Made by a program: the position numbers and the translations under genes | Assembly: GCF_019279795.1 (NCBI RefSeq) | Contig: NC_056726.1 | Coordinates: 1,015,884,947-1,015,948,946 of the forward strand | From: Protopterus annectens | Taxonomy: Eukaryota > Chordata > Ceratodontiformes > Protopteridae | DNA: 64,000 nucleotides | Direction of reading: 5' to 3' | The notes under the pieces: generated by a model | Databases searched by the model: none | Seen by the model: the letters and a program-made list of their open reading frames with translations, nothing else | What the model was told of the DNA's origin: nothing | Shown: piece after piece, positions 55,042-64,000 of the stretch | Layout: the number at the start of each line of letters is the position of its first letter | How positions within the stretch are numbered: the stretch's first letter is position 1

Positions 55042-56123
55042 GGGTACAGAGTTTTAGCAAAGGGGATGACAATGCACTTTTTGGCATTGAGCTTGAGGCC
55101 ATGCCTCTGAAACCAGGCATATGTCTCAGTGAGGCCCTTCTGTAGGATGTCCACATCATTTTGGGACTCGACTATGGCTCCTAGTTTACAGTCATCTGTG
55201 AACTTCATTAGCCAGAGGTCTTCTGTGACAGCCTGTACTTCAGAGAAGTAGATACCAAACAGGAGAGGTTCCAGGACTGAAGCCTGTGGTATTCCACTTG
55301 TCACTGGTTTGAAATCAGATTTGGAGTCTGCAACTTTTACATTGTGGGTTCTGACAGTGAGCCAGTTGGCAACCCATCTTGTGACGTAAAGATTTATACC
55401 TAGTTTAGTGAGTTTAGCTATAATTCCAGATTGGGGGATGGTGTTGACAGCCTTGGCAAGGTCAAGATAATCTGTGTGAACCACCTTACCCTCATCTACG
55501 GCATTGGTGACTGCCTCAAAGAAGTCAATCAGGTTCAGAAGGCATGATCTGCCTTTCACAAACCTCAACTGGGTGGGGTCCAGAGTTTGGAGGTTACTAA
55601 TGTCTTTGTTTATGAGTTCCATGGCCTTGCAGACCAGGTTCAACAGGCTTATAGGGCAATAGTTCCCAGGATCAGTGATGGTTCCCCCTTTGTGGAGTGG
55701 GATAACTGTTGTTGTGTGCCATTCAGTGGGCACAAAGCCTGATGTGAGACTATGATTGAACATGGTGCTTTGGTGGGGAGCCAGTTCGTTCTGAAGTCTA
55801 TGTAAAACACAGCCTGGGATATTGTCCAGTTCCATGTATGCAGTGTTTCTGGTTTTAGAGAGTGCAGCTTTTACCTGCATAGATGTGATTACAGGGACTC
55901 TGCATTCTTCCTGTATAGATATGGGCTCTTTAGTGGGTGGGTGGGGGGGTAAAGTTAGCACTGAACCTATCTGCCAGGATGTTGGCAATATCAGTTGGTT
56001 ATGCCATTTTTGTGCTGTTGTGCTGTAACTCAGAGCAGATCTGGGTGTTGCTATTGAGATTCTTCTCATAGCTATAGAATGCTTTGTGGTTGCCATTAGA
56101 ATCAATGGTGATTTTATTTTCAT
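55038..56123 (-). CDS. CR1-D reverse transcriptase (361 codons open)
   Basis: The segment covers most of the RT domain: DNIPGCVLHRLQNELAPH, PLHKGGTITDPGNYCPISL, GRSCLLNLIDFFEAV, YLDLAKAVNTIPQSG (motif A, first Asp kept, normal AFD changed to AVN), SGIPQASVLEPLLFGIYFSE (motif B, PQG changed to PQA), LMKFTDDCKLGAIVES (motif C intact, 55191-55202) and HGLKLNAKKCIVIPF. Altered motif A and B residues suggest a decaying enzyme. The first ~75 codons belong to the endonuclease-RT linker. Confidence 0.85.
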   Translation of the reverse strand: MKIKSPLILMATTKHSIAMRRISIATPRSALSYSTTAQKWHNQLILPTSWQIGSVLTLPPHPPTKEPISIQEECRVPVITSMQVKAALSKTRNTAYMELDNIPGCVLHRLQNELAPHQSTMFNHSLTSGFVPTEWHTTTVIPLHKGGTITDPGNYCPISLLNLVCKAMELINKDISNLQTLDPTQLRFVKGRSCLLNLIDFFEAVTNAVDEGKVVHTDYLDLAKAVNTIPQSGIIAKLTKLGINLYVTRWVANWLTVRTHNVKVADSKSDFKPVTSGIPQASVLEPLLFGIYFSEVQAVTEDLWLMKFTDDCKLGAIVESQNDVDILQKGLTETYAWFQRHGLKLNAKKCIVIPFAKTLYP

Positions 56124-56191
56124 AGCTAGCTTTGGAGAATCTTATAAGGGATCTCAGCTTCTTACTGAGGCTGACCAGGAAACTCCTCCAC

Positions 56192-56464
56192 TCATGGAAT
56201 TTTACTCTTTTGCAACAGTTTCTTCCTTCTGTTGTAGAGTTTGTTTATGGCAGGGGACCACCAGATTGGCTTCCTTTTTTTGGAGGATAGAGTCTTGGTT
56301 CTATTTGGGATAGCACAATCCATGCACTCGTGTAAGTGCTTATAGAGTGCATTTGTGCAGGATTCAGCAGTCGTAACTGTATCGTCCATATGCATGAGTG
56401 TCATGAAGTTCACCACTTCTGTCTTAAGAAGCATGAAGATGGCTTTGGAGAAATTTTTTACCAT
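56192..56464 (-). pseudogene. CR1-D endonuclease-RT linker fragment
   Basis: VKNFSKAIFMLLKTEVVNFM, then AIPNRTKTLSSKKRKPIWW and SPAINKLYNRRKKLLQKSK, correspond to the linker seen in CR1-A, CR1-B and CR1-F. Confidence 0.8.
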
Positions 56465-56479
56465 GGTTTCTTAATGGTG

Positions 56480-57100
56480 ATTAGTTTATGGTCGGATCTG
56501 ACCAACGAGGAGTTGACTTCAGGTGTGGAACACCGGACACTCATGCTGGTAATGACTAGGTCTAGGATATTTGTTGCCCCTGGTGGGGGTGTGGATAAGT
56601 TGATCCAGGGCATTGGAATTTATGAATTCCAGAAAGTGTTGAGCAAAGAGTTGGTACATGAGTAGTTTTCCCAGTTAATGGTGGGGTAGTTGAAATTGCC
56701 CATTATTAAGGTGTTTGGTTGAACCCTACTATTTTCCAGTATATCAAGAAAAGATGAGTGGGAACTCTGAGGCATGGTGGGGGATCTGTAGCTAGCTACA
56801 ATTTGGATTGCAGTTTTACCCAGAGTTAGTTGCACTTGGATAACCTTGGATGCATTATGCTGCGCAACTAGCCTGGAGGTGTGGATATCCTTAATGAATA
56901 TGGACACACCTCCACCTTTGGAGTTCTGGCCCAGGTTAAATAGCCAAAAAGTGTGGTATGAGGTATAGCCTGGTAATGCAGGGGTGCTCTCTAGAGCCTT
57001 GAACCAGGTCTCATCACTGCACAGATATCGATGTTCTCCATTTTAAGGAGTGCCTCGAGTGGGTGCATTTTGAGATTTAGAAGTCTAGCATTGAGAAGCA
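56480..57100 (-). pseudogene. CR1-D ORF2 endonuclease, broken
   Basis: The open piece 56620-56907 reads MSIFIKDIHTSRLVAQHNAS, LTLGKTAIQIVASYRSPTM and LIMGNFNYPTINWENYSC; the GDFN motif has changed to GNFN, so a catalytic Asp is lost. The N-terminal ARSLNLKMHSLE/TETWF part (to about 57100) and the SDHKLIT end (about 56490) are in other frames. Confidence 0.8.
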
Positions 57101-57199
57101 TTACCCTCAGTTTTTGCTTGCCTGTTCCTGTTATGGTGGTGAATTTGTCATTTGAACCTTGCCTAAAAAAGGCACTATAAGGGCGGCAAGACCCTTACC

Positions 57200-58102
57200 C
57201 AGTGTCTGGAATCCCAGTGGTGACAGGTGCAGGCCATCTCTGGCAAAGCATCATGGTCTATCAACCATGTCGTCCCAGGCAGACAGATAATGGATCCTCT
57301 TAGAATGACACAAGAAACTTAGCCAATTGTTGAAACCAATCATTTGTCCTTGTACTGCGGTATCATTTTGGGCGATGACTGGGTGCTACTCAGGGCTATC
57401 GTCATACCTGCCTGGGCTACAAGATCAGAGAGGTCTTCCCTGTCTGTTTTCATGTAGTCCGGGGAGGTACATCCCAGGTTGTTCAACCAACATGGACAGT
57501 GACAGTCATATTTGTACTTGTTGTGGAGTTAGAGTGCATGGGTTATGTGGCAGATCCTGGCACCCAACAGGCAGCTGACAGTAACCTTCTCTTTGTTTAG
57601 CCTGGTGAGTGGGACATCAGTGTGCCTGACTATAGATTCACCTATGACGAGTGTGTTGGGTATGTTGTTTTGCCTTGTGGGCTGTGGTTTATTGGCACAG
57701 AGTCTGTGGGCTATGTGTCATTTGGGTTGTGTTGGGGGGTGGATGTTGCTTGCGTTTCTGCTTTGGAGGTCTCTGTTGCTTGAGGAGATTATTACTGAGA
57801 GCCTCTGTGAATGTTTTCGTGTTTCTATGTGTGGATTATGGTGGTGTAGTTTTAGTGGGACTATGTGGTGAGTGTGCTGTGGTTCACGTTTTTACCTTCT
57901 CCTCTTGACTGTAAAGTTCAGTCTTGGTTGGATAGAGCTTTACCTCCAGTTTGGCTAGATAACTGCATCTCTCACATTTTGTGGTGTTGGGTGGTAGGAG
58001 GAGAGGGTTGTCTGTGTACATGAAGTAATTGCTACATTGCCCCAAGATGCCCAGATTCATCAGATAGACAGGAGAGAACACTGGCAGTTGACCCTTGGAC
58101 AT
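57200..58102 (-). pseudogene. CR1-D ORF1, broken
   Basis: The N-terminus (57884-58102) reads MSKGQLPVFSPVYLMNLGIL, QCSNYFMYTDNPLL and CERCSYLAKLEVKL; the second Cys of the first pair has become Tyr. The GDS segment (about 57640, serving VIGESIVRHTDVP) shows the Asp next to the catalytic Ser changed to Glu. The GVND and DGLH parts are frame-shifted. Confidence 0.78.
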
Positions 58103-58796
58103 GCCTGAATAAAAACTACTTTGAGGAAAGTGAGTATAAGAGGTGTTTTTCTCTAAGCAAGTGAGGAAAGTAAGTACAAAAATTGTTTTTCTCTAGATAA
58201 AGAGGAAGGTTAAGTGCTGTAGTAATTTGTAGCTTATTTGGTGCTATCAACAAGTTCTGAACACGAATAGGCAAATTCAAGTGCTAAAACTAAGAATCTG
58301 TACTTGGATCTTGGGGTAGATAGGCTACCTAATGCTTACCACTCCCACTGATAAGCTAGAAGGCTTTCCTCCAACACAGAAAGGCTTTGGGGGCTCAGAA
58401 GCTTACAAACCGTCCTGGATACAGGAAATCTGTATCTGGACTAGACTAGTTACAAGAAAGGCAGGAAACGAGCTTTTTTTGGAAATTGGAAAGGGAGAAA
58501 GGAGAAACAGAAGATAATTCAACATTAAGGACCTAAGTGGCTTGCCCTTCACAAATGTTCTCTGTGTATTAGGTGGAATGAGCTAGTGACACTAGACTGG
58601 GATAGAGCTGAACAGATGTGTACTTCTACTCTGGTAGGAGTGTCTGAAGTCAAAATATGATCTCACTCCACTGGGTTGAGTGGGCAAATGAAATAGCCCC
58701 AGGAGGAGTGTTCAAACACAAATTTACAGGTGGGGGAGGGCAATTCCAAAGCCACCAAGATTAATACCAGAACAAGAACCGGTAGTACAGGGGAGG

Positions 58797-59990
58797 ATCA
58801 AATATTTTAAATTAAAGTTAGCATTTTGCTTAACCAGTCTCAAAAGGAAACCATGTTTTCCTTTTGCATCTTTTTTTGTTACAATGTTTTGGGAATTTTC
58901 ATAAGCAGGCTTCAGTAATATGTGTTTCAGTGCTTCTGCACTTCAATAAACCAACATATACACAATTTTAAATTCTATGTGTGGCAGTAGCAGTCATAAC
59001 TAGTGCTATCCTTTTCAAGGATACATACACTAATTTGTTCTAACATCATGTGATGTTTCTTCCTACTGCAAACTTGTAGGATGACTATACTAACTGCAGG
59101 TTAGCTCTCACTGTCAAAGGTGATGCTAAGTTAAGTTAAATGTATGTAAGTGCTTAAAACTAATCTGTTTATATCAAAGTGAAACTACTGCGTTGGAATC
59201 AGCTAAATGTATTTCAAATTAAATGGCATCTGGAAACATCAATTAAGCTGCTGAAGCAGAAGCAACGACAGAATAAACAGTAAAAGAGATAAATCTTACC
59301 AAAAGCAAATAAGCACAAAACTAAAACAGAATCAGTTTGACAACTTTAAGTAATTTTAAAGTTACATATACATTAACAGACTAAAGAAAAATGTCCAAGT
59401 ATTTGTTATGGTAGCCTTCAAAGCATAATGCAACAGATATATCTTGAAGTCTGATAAAGATGCTAGACCATTCCATTCTATACGATGGCTTTTGACAGCA
59501 TTATAAGAAAATAAATATGTATGTAAATTAAGTAAATTAGAGCATCAAGCTGTGTTTGACATTCATTCTGAAAATAATACATAAGCAAAAAATTACAGAA
59601 TGTTAACTGATACCACACAAACAAAATAATCTGTTAATGAATTGTATTAAATACACTGCATAATAAAAATATTATAGTTCCTCAAACAAAAGGTTTTCTA
59701 AACAGCAACAACAAAGTAAAAAAAAACAAAAACATCAGTTTAAACTCACACAGATAATCAAGGGACCATTAATTAGTTAAATAATGGTAGTTGACCTTTT
59801 CTACAACTAAAGACATTAAAGCAGTATTAATTAGAAAAGCTGCATAAAAATCACAGAAAGACACATACAGCCATTAAAATGAGTTATTGATCATTTTTTA
59901 GACTGCAATGGCAGTTATTCCCATTCTTCAGTTTCATATGTGCACTTGAAAAACAATAGTAGAGACCATCCCAAATTAGGTGTACCATTC
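58797..59990. other. No recognisable feature
   Basis: AT-rich sequence without coding segments, palindromes or repeats that I can identify. Confidence 0.5.
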
Positions 59991-61274
59991 ATAGGATCAT
60001 AGGGTCATAAGAAGTTACTGGCTATTTGCCCTGAGGCTATTACAAGCCTAGCCAAAAATGTAGCCCATATTCCAATAAGTCAGCCCCGATGCCCCTGTCC
60101 AACAGGGACACAGGTGGAATTCCAGGGGTGTATTTTCTGTTCCCCATCCAGTTAGCCAAGTTGCTGCTAAAAAGGGATAATGAGGTACTCTGCTTGATGT
60201 AGACGGGGAGTCTATTCCACAGAAGGGGGGTCTCTGGGATACAAATCATTGCTGCCAACAAGTCCTATTGATGCCACAGAACAGGTTGAAGTTAGGCCTG
60301 CGGGTTACTCGAGTGGAGCTTGACTTGGAGATATGCAGCAGTCCCATCAAGGTGACGTCTGAGATTGTTTTGTATGCCATACAGAGGTCAACTCTGAGGA
60401 ATGTGTATGAGACTGAGTAGAGGGGACAGGGCTTTTAGCCTATCTGTGTAGGGTAGATGTTTGAGGCCCTGGATTTTTCTGCCGAGGAACATCTGTGGTC
60501 TCTCCAGCTGCTGCATGTGCTTTGTGAGGTACATGCCAAAAGGGGCATTGTACTCCATAATGGGTCTTATAAGGGAAAAATACAGGGATGTTATGGCCTT
60601 CTTGAACCTGGATGAGGTACCCTTCCTAATGAGGTGGGCCATGAAGAAGGCTTTCTTTACAACAGAGGCATTATGGTGGTCAAATGTCAGGTTGCTATCA
60701 ACCAGGGTGCCCAAGTCCATCACAACAGATTGCATGCTTAGAACCTTGTTATTGTTGTGATAATTTGTGGGGATGTCACTCTCCCCAAAGGGGTTGATGA
60801 TGCATTTTTTGGCATTCAATTTGAGGCCATGTTTCTGGCACCAGTCATTTGTTTGTTTGAGACCCTCTTGGAGGATGTCTACATCACTAGGGGAATTGAT
60901 GACAGCACCCAGCTTGCAGTCATCTGTAAATGTGGTCAACAATAGCCCACTGGTTTTGACCTGCACCTTAGAAAGATATATCCCAAACAACAGGGCCACA
61001 AGACCAATTGCTGGGGTATGCTGCTTGTTATGCATCTCCTGCTTGTGGTGGCTTCCCCTATTTTGACTAGGTGGGTTCTATCAGTGAATCAGTTTGCTAC
61101 CTGTCTGGTAACATACAGATTGATGTCTAGGTGAGAGAGTTTATCTATTATACCCAAGTGGAGAACAGTATCAAAGGCTTTGGCTAGGTCAAGGTAGGCA
61201 GTGTGCACTGTCTTTCCCTCGTCCATGGCTTTGGTGACTGTCTCAAAGAATTCAACCAAGTTTAACAGGCATGA
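59991..61274 (-). mobile_element. CR1 LINE copy E, 5'-truncated
   Basis: The 1.28-kb minus-strand 3' fragment runs from the RT middle (aggtttaacaggcatga at 61260-61274) to a complete 3' end (attcataggatcatagg...aagcctagcc, 59991-60055). It is more diverged from the other copies than they are from one another, for example AKVQVKTSGLLLTTF-like spacing and a distinct tail, so it may be a separate subfamily. It abuts CR1-F head-to-head. Confidence 0.87.
60388..61035 (-). pseudogene. CR1-E reverse transcriptase C-terminal part (215 codons)
   Basis: The open segment reads VALLFGIYLSKVQVKTSG, LTTFTDDCKLGAVINSPSDV (motif C intact, 60919-60930), KHGLKLNAKKCIINPFGES, DLGTLVDSNLTFDHHNASVV and SLIRPIMEYNAPFGMYLTKH, then LERPQMFLGRKIQGLKHL. 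The RT palm before motif B is in other frames and ends at the truncation point. Confidence 0.86.
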
Positions 61275-62039
61275 CCAGAAAGGCTCATCCAGACTCTGCT
61301 ACACTTTGCTGTGAAGGAAAGGTTAGTTTGCTTTTATTTTTTGTATTTTGTATATTTTAAATACTGTAGTTTGTTTTCTTTACCTTGTGTTTTACCTGCA
61401 TTCTGCTTTAACAGCATATTAAAACTTCAAAAGAGACCACAGCTCTCTCTCTCTTCTGAGTCAGGCAGAATTTTTTTTCCTGCCCTCCCACCCAGTCATA
61501 GTTGTCTTGTTAAATACCACTGTCTTTCTAGTTGCCTGCCTCTTATGTTAATCTGACCATATATCTCATTTCCTCTCTACTTTCAGTGGCTTGTGTGAGT
61601 AATCACTAAATCAAAAACACCTCCCCTTCAACTATTTAAATTTATTGGCCATCCTACTGTATTCCATAGTACCAGAATACATAAATGACCACCCCTTTCA
61701 ACCCATCTTGCTGTTTTAAAAATAGTAACTCTCCACTAAACCTTAACTTTTTAAACAGGTAAAACTTAAGTTACCTACTTTCACGTCTACCTTCTCTAGT
61801 GCACACTGCAGTGTGCATTTTTTTTTCATCTTACTTTTAAGCATCCCTTTGACTAGCACTTTCTCTAATACCTGCTGGAAAGCACTAGGAAGCCTTAAAC
61901 TGACACAAGCACTCAACTCTCCTTGTTAATAAGGAGAAATTAATAGTAGGCACTAAACAGCCTATAATTGCAAAGTACCTTGCTAAGATAAGGGAAAACA
62001 GCTCCTGTACTTTACCAAAAAAAAAGCATCAAACCAGGC

Positions 62040-63005
62040 ATGTCCAAGGGTCAGCTTCGAGTGATTTCTCCTGTCGTTCCTGGTGAATCTGGGCATACTG
62101 GGGCAATGCAGCAATTGCCTCATGTAGACAGACAACCCTCTCCTCCTACAACCTGTGAGAGATGCATTTACATAGCCAAAATGGAAGCAAAGCTCTCTCC
62201 ACCCAAGATTGTGCTAGATAGTCAAGAGGAGAAGATTAACACCCACACTACACCTCAAGCAACACATAGCCCTTCTAAACCCACACCACCAACACCCACA
62301 TATAGCAACACTAAATCCACATATGCAGAGGCCCTTAACTGTAACCTGCCCAAGCAACAAGGACCTCTGAAGCTGAAACACAAACAAACACCAGTCACAA
62401 CCAAAGTGTCACATAGTTCAAAACACCTGTGTGCCACCCAGCAACAGCCCCTAAGGCAAGACAATGTACCTAACACTTTAGTCATAGGTGACTCTATAGT
62501 CCGGCACACTGATGTCCCTCTCACTAGGTTGAGCAAGGAGAAAATTACAGTCAGCTGCCTGTCGGGTGCCAGGATCTGCCACATAACGCATGCACTCAAG
62601 TCACTCCACAACAAGTACAAATATGACTCTGTCATTGTCCATGTTGGAGTGAATGACTTGAGACGTACCTCCCTGGACTACATGAAAAGAGAGATGGAAG
62701 AGCTCTCGGATCATGTGGCCCAGGCAGGTATGACCCTAGCCCTGAGTAGCATCCTGCCTTCGCCCAGAATGATACCACAATACAAGGACAAAATGATTGA
62801 CTTCAACAATTGGCTAAGCTTCTGGTGTCATTCAAAGGGGATCCAGTATCTGTCTGCCTGGGACGACATGATTGACAGACCACGATGCTTTGCCAGAGAT
62901 GGTCTGCACCTGTCGCCTCTGGGATTCAGGTTACTGGCTAAGGCTCTTGCCACCCCTATAGTGCCTTTTTTAGGCAAAGTTCAAAGAACAAAACCACCAC
63001 TGTAA
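62040..63005 (+). CDS. CR1-F ORF1: SGNH esterase-domain protein (321 aa)
   Basis: The open frame starts MSKGQL, as in copies A and D. The C-terminal half (about 145-305) is an SGNH/GDSL-type domain: LVIGDSIVRHTD with Ser152, HVGVNDLRRTS (201-210), ILPSPRMIPQY, and ARDGLHLSPLGF with Asp287 and His290, so the apparent catalytic triad is present. Residues 55-140 are a Pro/Thr/Gln-rich linker. Residues 11-38 are read out of frame relative to sister copies: the first Cys pair (QCSNC) is replaced by GAMQQLPHV, while CERC (39-42) is kept. Two compensating indels explain this. ORF2 begins 11 bases after the stop. Confidence 0.88.
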   Translation: MSKGQLRVISPVVPGESGHTGAMQQLPHVDRQPSPPTTCERCIYIAKMEAKLSPPKIVLDSQEEKINTHTTPQATHSPSKPTPPTPTYSNTKSTYAEALNCNLPKQQGPLKLKHKQTPVTTKVSHSSKHLCATQQQPLRQDNVPNTLVIGDSIVRHTDVPLTRLSKEKITVSCLSGARICHITHALKSLHNKYKYDSVIVHVGVNDLRRTSLDYMKREMEELSDHVAQAGMTLALSSILPSPRMIPQYKDKMIDFNNWLSFWCHSKGIQYLSAWDDMIDRPRCFARDGLHLSPLGFRLLAKALATPIVPFLGKVQRTKPPL

Positions 63006-63016
63006 CAGGTACAAGC

Positions 63017-63709
63017 ATGCAAAATCTGAAGGTCATGCTACTCAATGCTAGAAGTCTAAACCTCAAAATGCATTCTCTCGAGGCACTCCTAAAAATGGAG
63101 AACATCGATATCTGTGCAGTAACTGAGACCTGGTTCAAGGCTCCAGAGAGCACCCCTGCAATACCAGGCTACAACTCTTACCACACTTTTCGGCCACCAA
63201 AGAAGAACCAAAACACTAAAGGTGGAGGAGTGTCAGTATTCACCAAGGATATTCACACCACCAGGCTAGTTGCCCAACACAATGTGTCTGAAATTCTCCA
63301 GGTGCAACTAACATTAGGTAAGACTGCAATCCAAATTGTAGCTTGCTACAGATCCCCCACCATACCCCAAGATTCTCACTACACCTTTCTAAACATACTG
63401 GAAAATATTAAGATAGAACCAAACACCCTAATGCTGGGTGATTTTAACTACCCTGCCATTAACTGGGAAAGCTACTCATGTACCAATACCTTTGCCCAAC
63501 GGTTCTTGGAATTCATAAATTCCAATGCCCAGGATCAACTAATCCATAGTCCCACCAGGGGCACCAGTATCCTAGACCTGGTCATTACCAACATGGGAAA
63601 TCGATATTCCACACCTATGGTCACCCCCTCTTTAGTCACGTCTGACCATAAGCTAATCACCCTTAACATCCACATTCCACCCCCATCCCCCGTAAGGAAA
63701 CCTCCATAA
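63017..63709 (+). CDS. CR1-F ORF2, N-terminal APE endonuclease (230 codons)
   Basis: This is the complete endonuclease domain in one frame: LLNARSL (Asn10), VTETWFKAP (Glu37), KGGGVSVFTKD, VACYRSPTIP, MLGDFNYPAINW (Asp142, Asn144), SILDLVITNMGN (Asp187) and TSDHKLITL (Asp210, His211). All expected APE catalytic positions are present, so the domain could be active. The frame ends at PVRKPP because of an indel near 63700; the downstream sequence continues the protein in another frame to the window end. Confidence 0.9.
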   Translation: MQNLKVMLLNARSLNLKMHSLEALLKMENIDICAVTETWFKAPESTPAIPGYNSYHTFRPPKKNQNTKGGGVSVFTKDIHTTRLVAQHNVSEILQVQLTLGKTAIQIVACYRSPTIPQDSHYTFLNILENIKIEPNTLMLGDFNYPAINWESYSCTNTFAQRFLEFINSNAQDQLIHSPTRGTSILDLVITNMGNRYSTPMVTPSLVTSDHKLITLNIHIPPPSPVRKPP

Positions 63710-64000
63710 AAAACTTCTCCAAAGCCAACTTCATGCTACTCAAGTCAGAAGTGACAAACTTCATGACACCCATGCAGACGGGAGCTGAAAGTTCAACTGC
63801 TGAATCCTACACTAAGGCACTGTACGAGCACATCCACTCATGCATAAATCGTGCCATCCCAAATAGAACCAAGATGCTCTCATCCAAAAAAAAAGAAGCC
63901 AATCTGGTGGTCCTCTGCCGTAAACAAACTTTACAACAAAAGGAAGAAACTGTTGCAGAAAGGAGGAAAATCCCAGGATGCAAAAAACTTCCTTACCAGC
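63690..64000 (+). pseudogene. CR1-F ORF2 continuation after frameshift, cut by window end
   Basis: In a shifted frame the sequence reads NFSKANFMLLKSEVTNFMTP and AESYTKALYEHIHSCINRAI then PNRTKMLSSKKK. A further shift at the A-run near 63890 puts KPIWWSP-type sequence in another phase. This is the linker before the RT. Confidence 0.8.

Larger units (their letters stand above)
54250..58796 (-). mobile_element. CR1 LINE copy D, essentially full length
   Basis: Reading the minus strand: leader (58103-58796), ORF1 (57200-58102, broken), ORF2 endonuclease (56480-57100), linker (56192-56464), RT (55038-56123), C-terminal region (54583-55041) and the complete 3' end with ggctaggctta...agcctagtac and ATGAACCT-type tail at 54250-54310. 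It is the most complete CR1 here, with the longest RT frame and an intact FTDD box, but ORF1 and the endonuclease are frame-shifted. Confidence 0.92.
61275..64000 (+). mobile_element. CR1 LINE copy F, 5' half (continues beyond window)
   Basis: This plus-strand CR1 has a leader (about 61275-62039), open ORF1 (62040-63005) and open ORF2 endonuclease (63017-63709). After a frameshift near 63700, the linker region (NFSKANFMLLKSEVTNF, AIPNRTKMLSSKKK) runs to the window end, with a second frameshift at the A-run near 63890. The leader does not resemble those of copies A, C and D except at the caggcatgtccaagg start context. RT should lie beyond 64000. Confidence 0.9.

Noticed and set aside
1-64000. 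A new multi-gene defence, biosynthetic or other operon-like system
   Set aside because: Every coding segment with recognisable motifs belongs to a retrotransposon or a Harbinger transposase. I found no gene cluster of another kind.

Overview
This is eukaryotic, almost certainly vertebrate, repetitive DNA. I can support no host protein-coding gene, tRNA gene, rRNA gene, operon or CRISPR array. The window is a mosaic of transposable elements, many inserted into one another. The repertoire is CR1 LINEs with an SGNH-esterase ORF1, L1/Tx1-type LINEs, an L2/Rex1-like LINE with a 2A-like motif, two Penelope-like elements (PLEs) with GIY-YIG endonuclease, V-SINE-type SINEs, a tRNA-headed SINE with a CR1-like tail, and a PIF/Harbinger transposase remnant. 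This fits a large repeat-rich genome such as a lungfish, amphibian or fish. The species cannot be fixed from the sequence.

Layout. 1-6800: CR1 copy A (minus), split by a 3.15-kb PLE (PLE1, plus, 2511-5661) with a perfect 14-bp target-site duplication (TSD). 7285-10600: CR1 copy B (minus), split by a 5'-truncated L1 (8650-10064). 10600-13521: unclassified, with weak coding traces. 13536-20675: PLE2, a minus-strand copy joined head-to-head to a 5'-truncated inverted copy, all inside one 14-bp TSD; both arms carry the same 38-nt hammerhead-like motif. 20690-23033: unclassified, with a 52-bp hairpin minisatellite. 23046-35924: one L1/Tx1 element (minus) bounded by a 12-bp TSD and swollen to 12.9 kb by nested insertions: a SINE (24711-24850), CR1 copy C (25294-29770), a V-SINE (31632-31994) and a 2.4-kb unclassified insert (32206-34643). 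36480-44710: palindromes, a second V-SINE, and a Harbinger transposase remnant that appears split by the L2/Rex1-like LINE (37894 to about 44285) and has lost its catalytic core. 44711-54245: unclassified repeat territory with a ~215-bp tandem array of tRNA-like units, a second tRNA-SINE, a (GT)n tract and a pair of 0.35-0.4-kb direct repeats. 54250-58796: CR1 copy D (minus), the most complete CR1 here. 59991-61274: CR1 copy E (minus, 5'-truncated). 61275-64000: CR1 copy F (plus), with open ORF1 and the ORF2 endonuclease domain, running off the window.

How the parts relate. The nesting gives relative ages: CR1-A predates PLE1, CR1-B predates L1-a, and L1-b predates CR1-C, the SINE and V-SINE 1. 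CR1 copies therefore inserted both before and after L1 copies. The SINE shares its last ~55 bases and its ATGAACCT-type tail with the CR1 3' end, which suggests it uses CR1 machinery. Nearly all coding regions carry frameshifts or stops. The best-preserved frames are the PLE1 reverse transcriptase, the CR1-D reverse transcriptase, and ORF1 plus the endonuclease of CR1-F. All family names come from reading motifs; no database search was possible.
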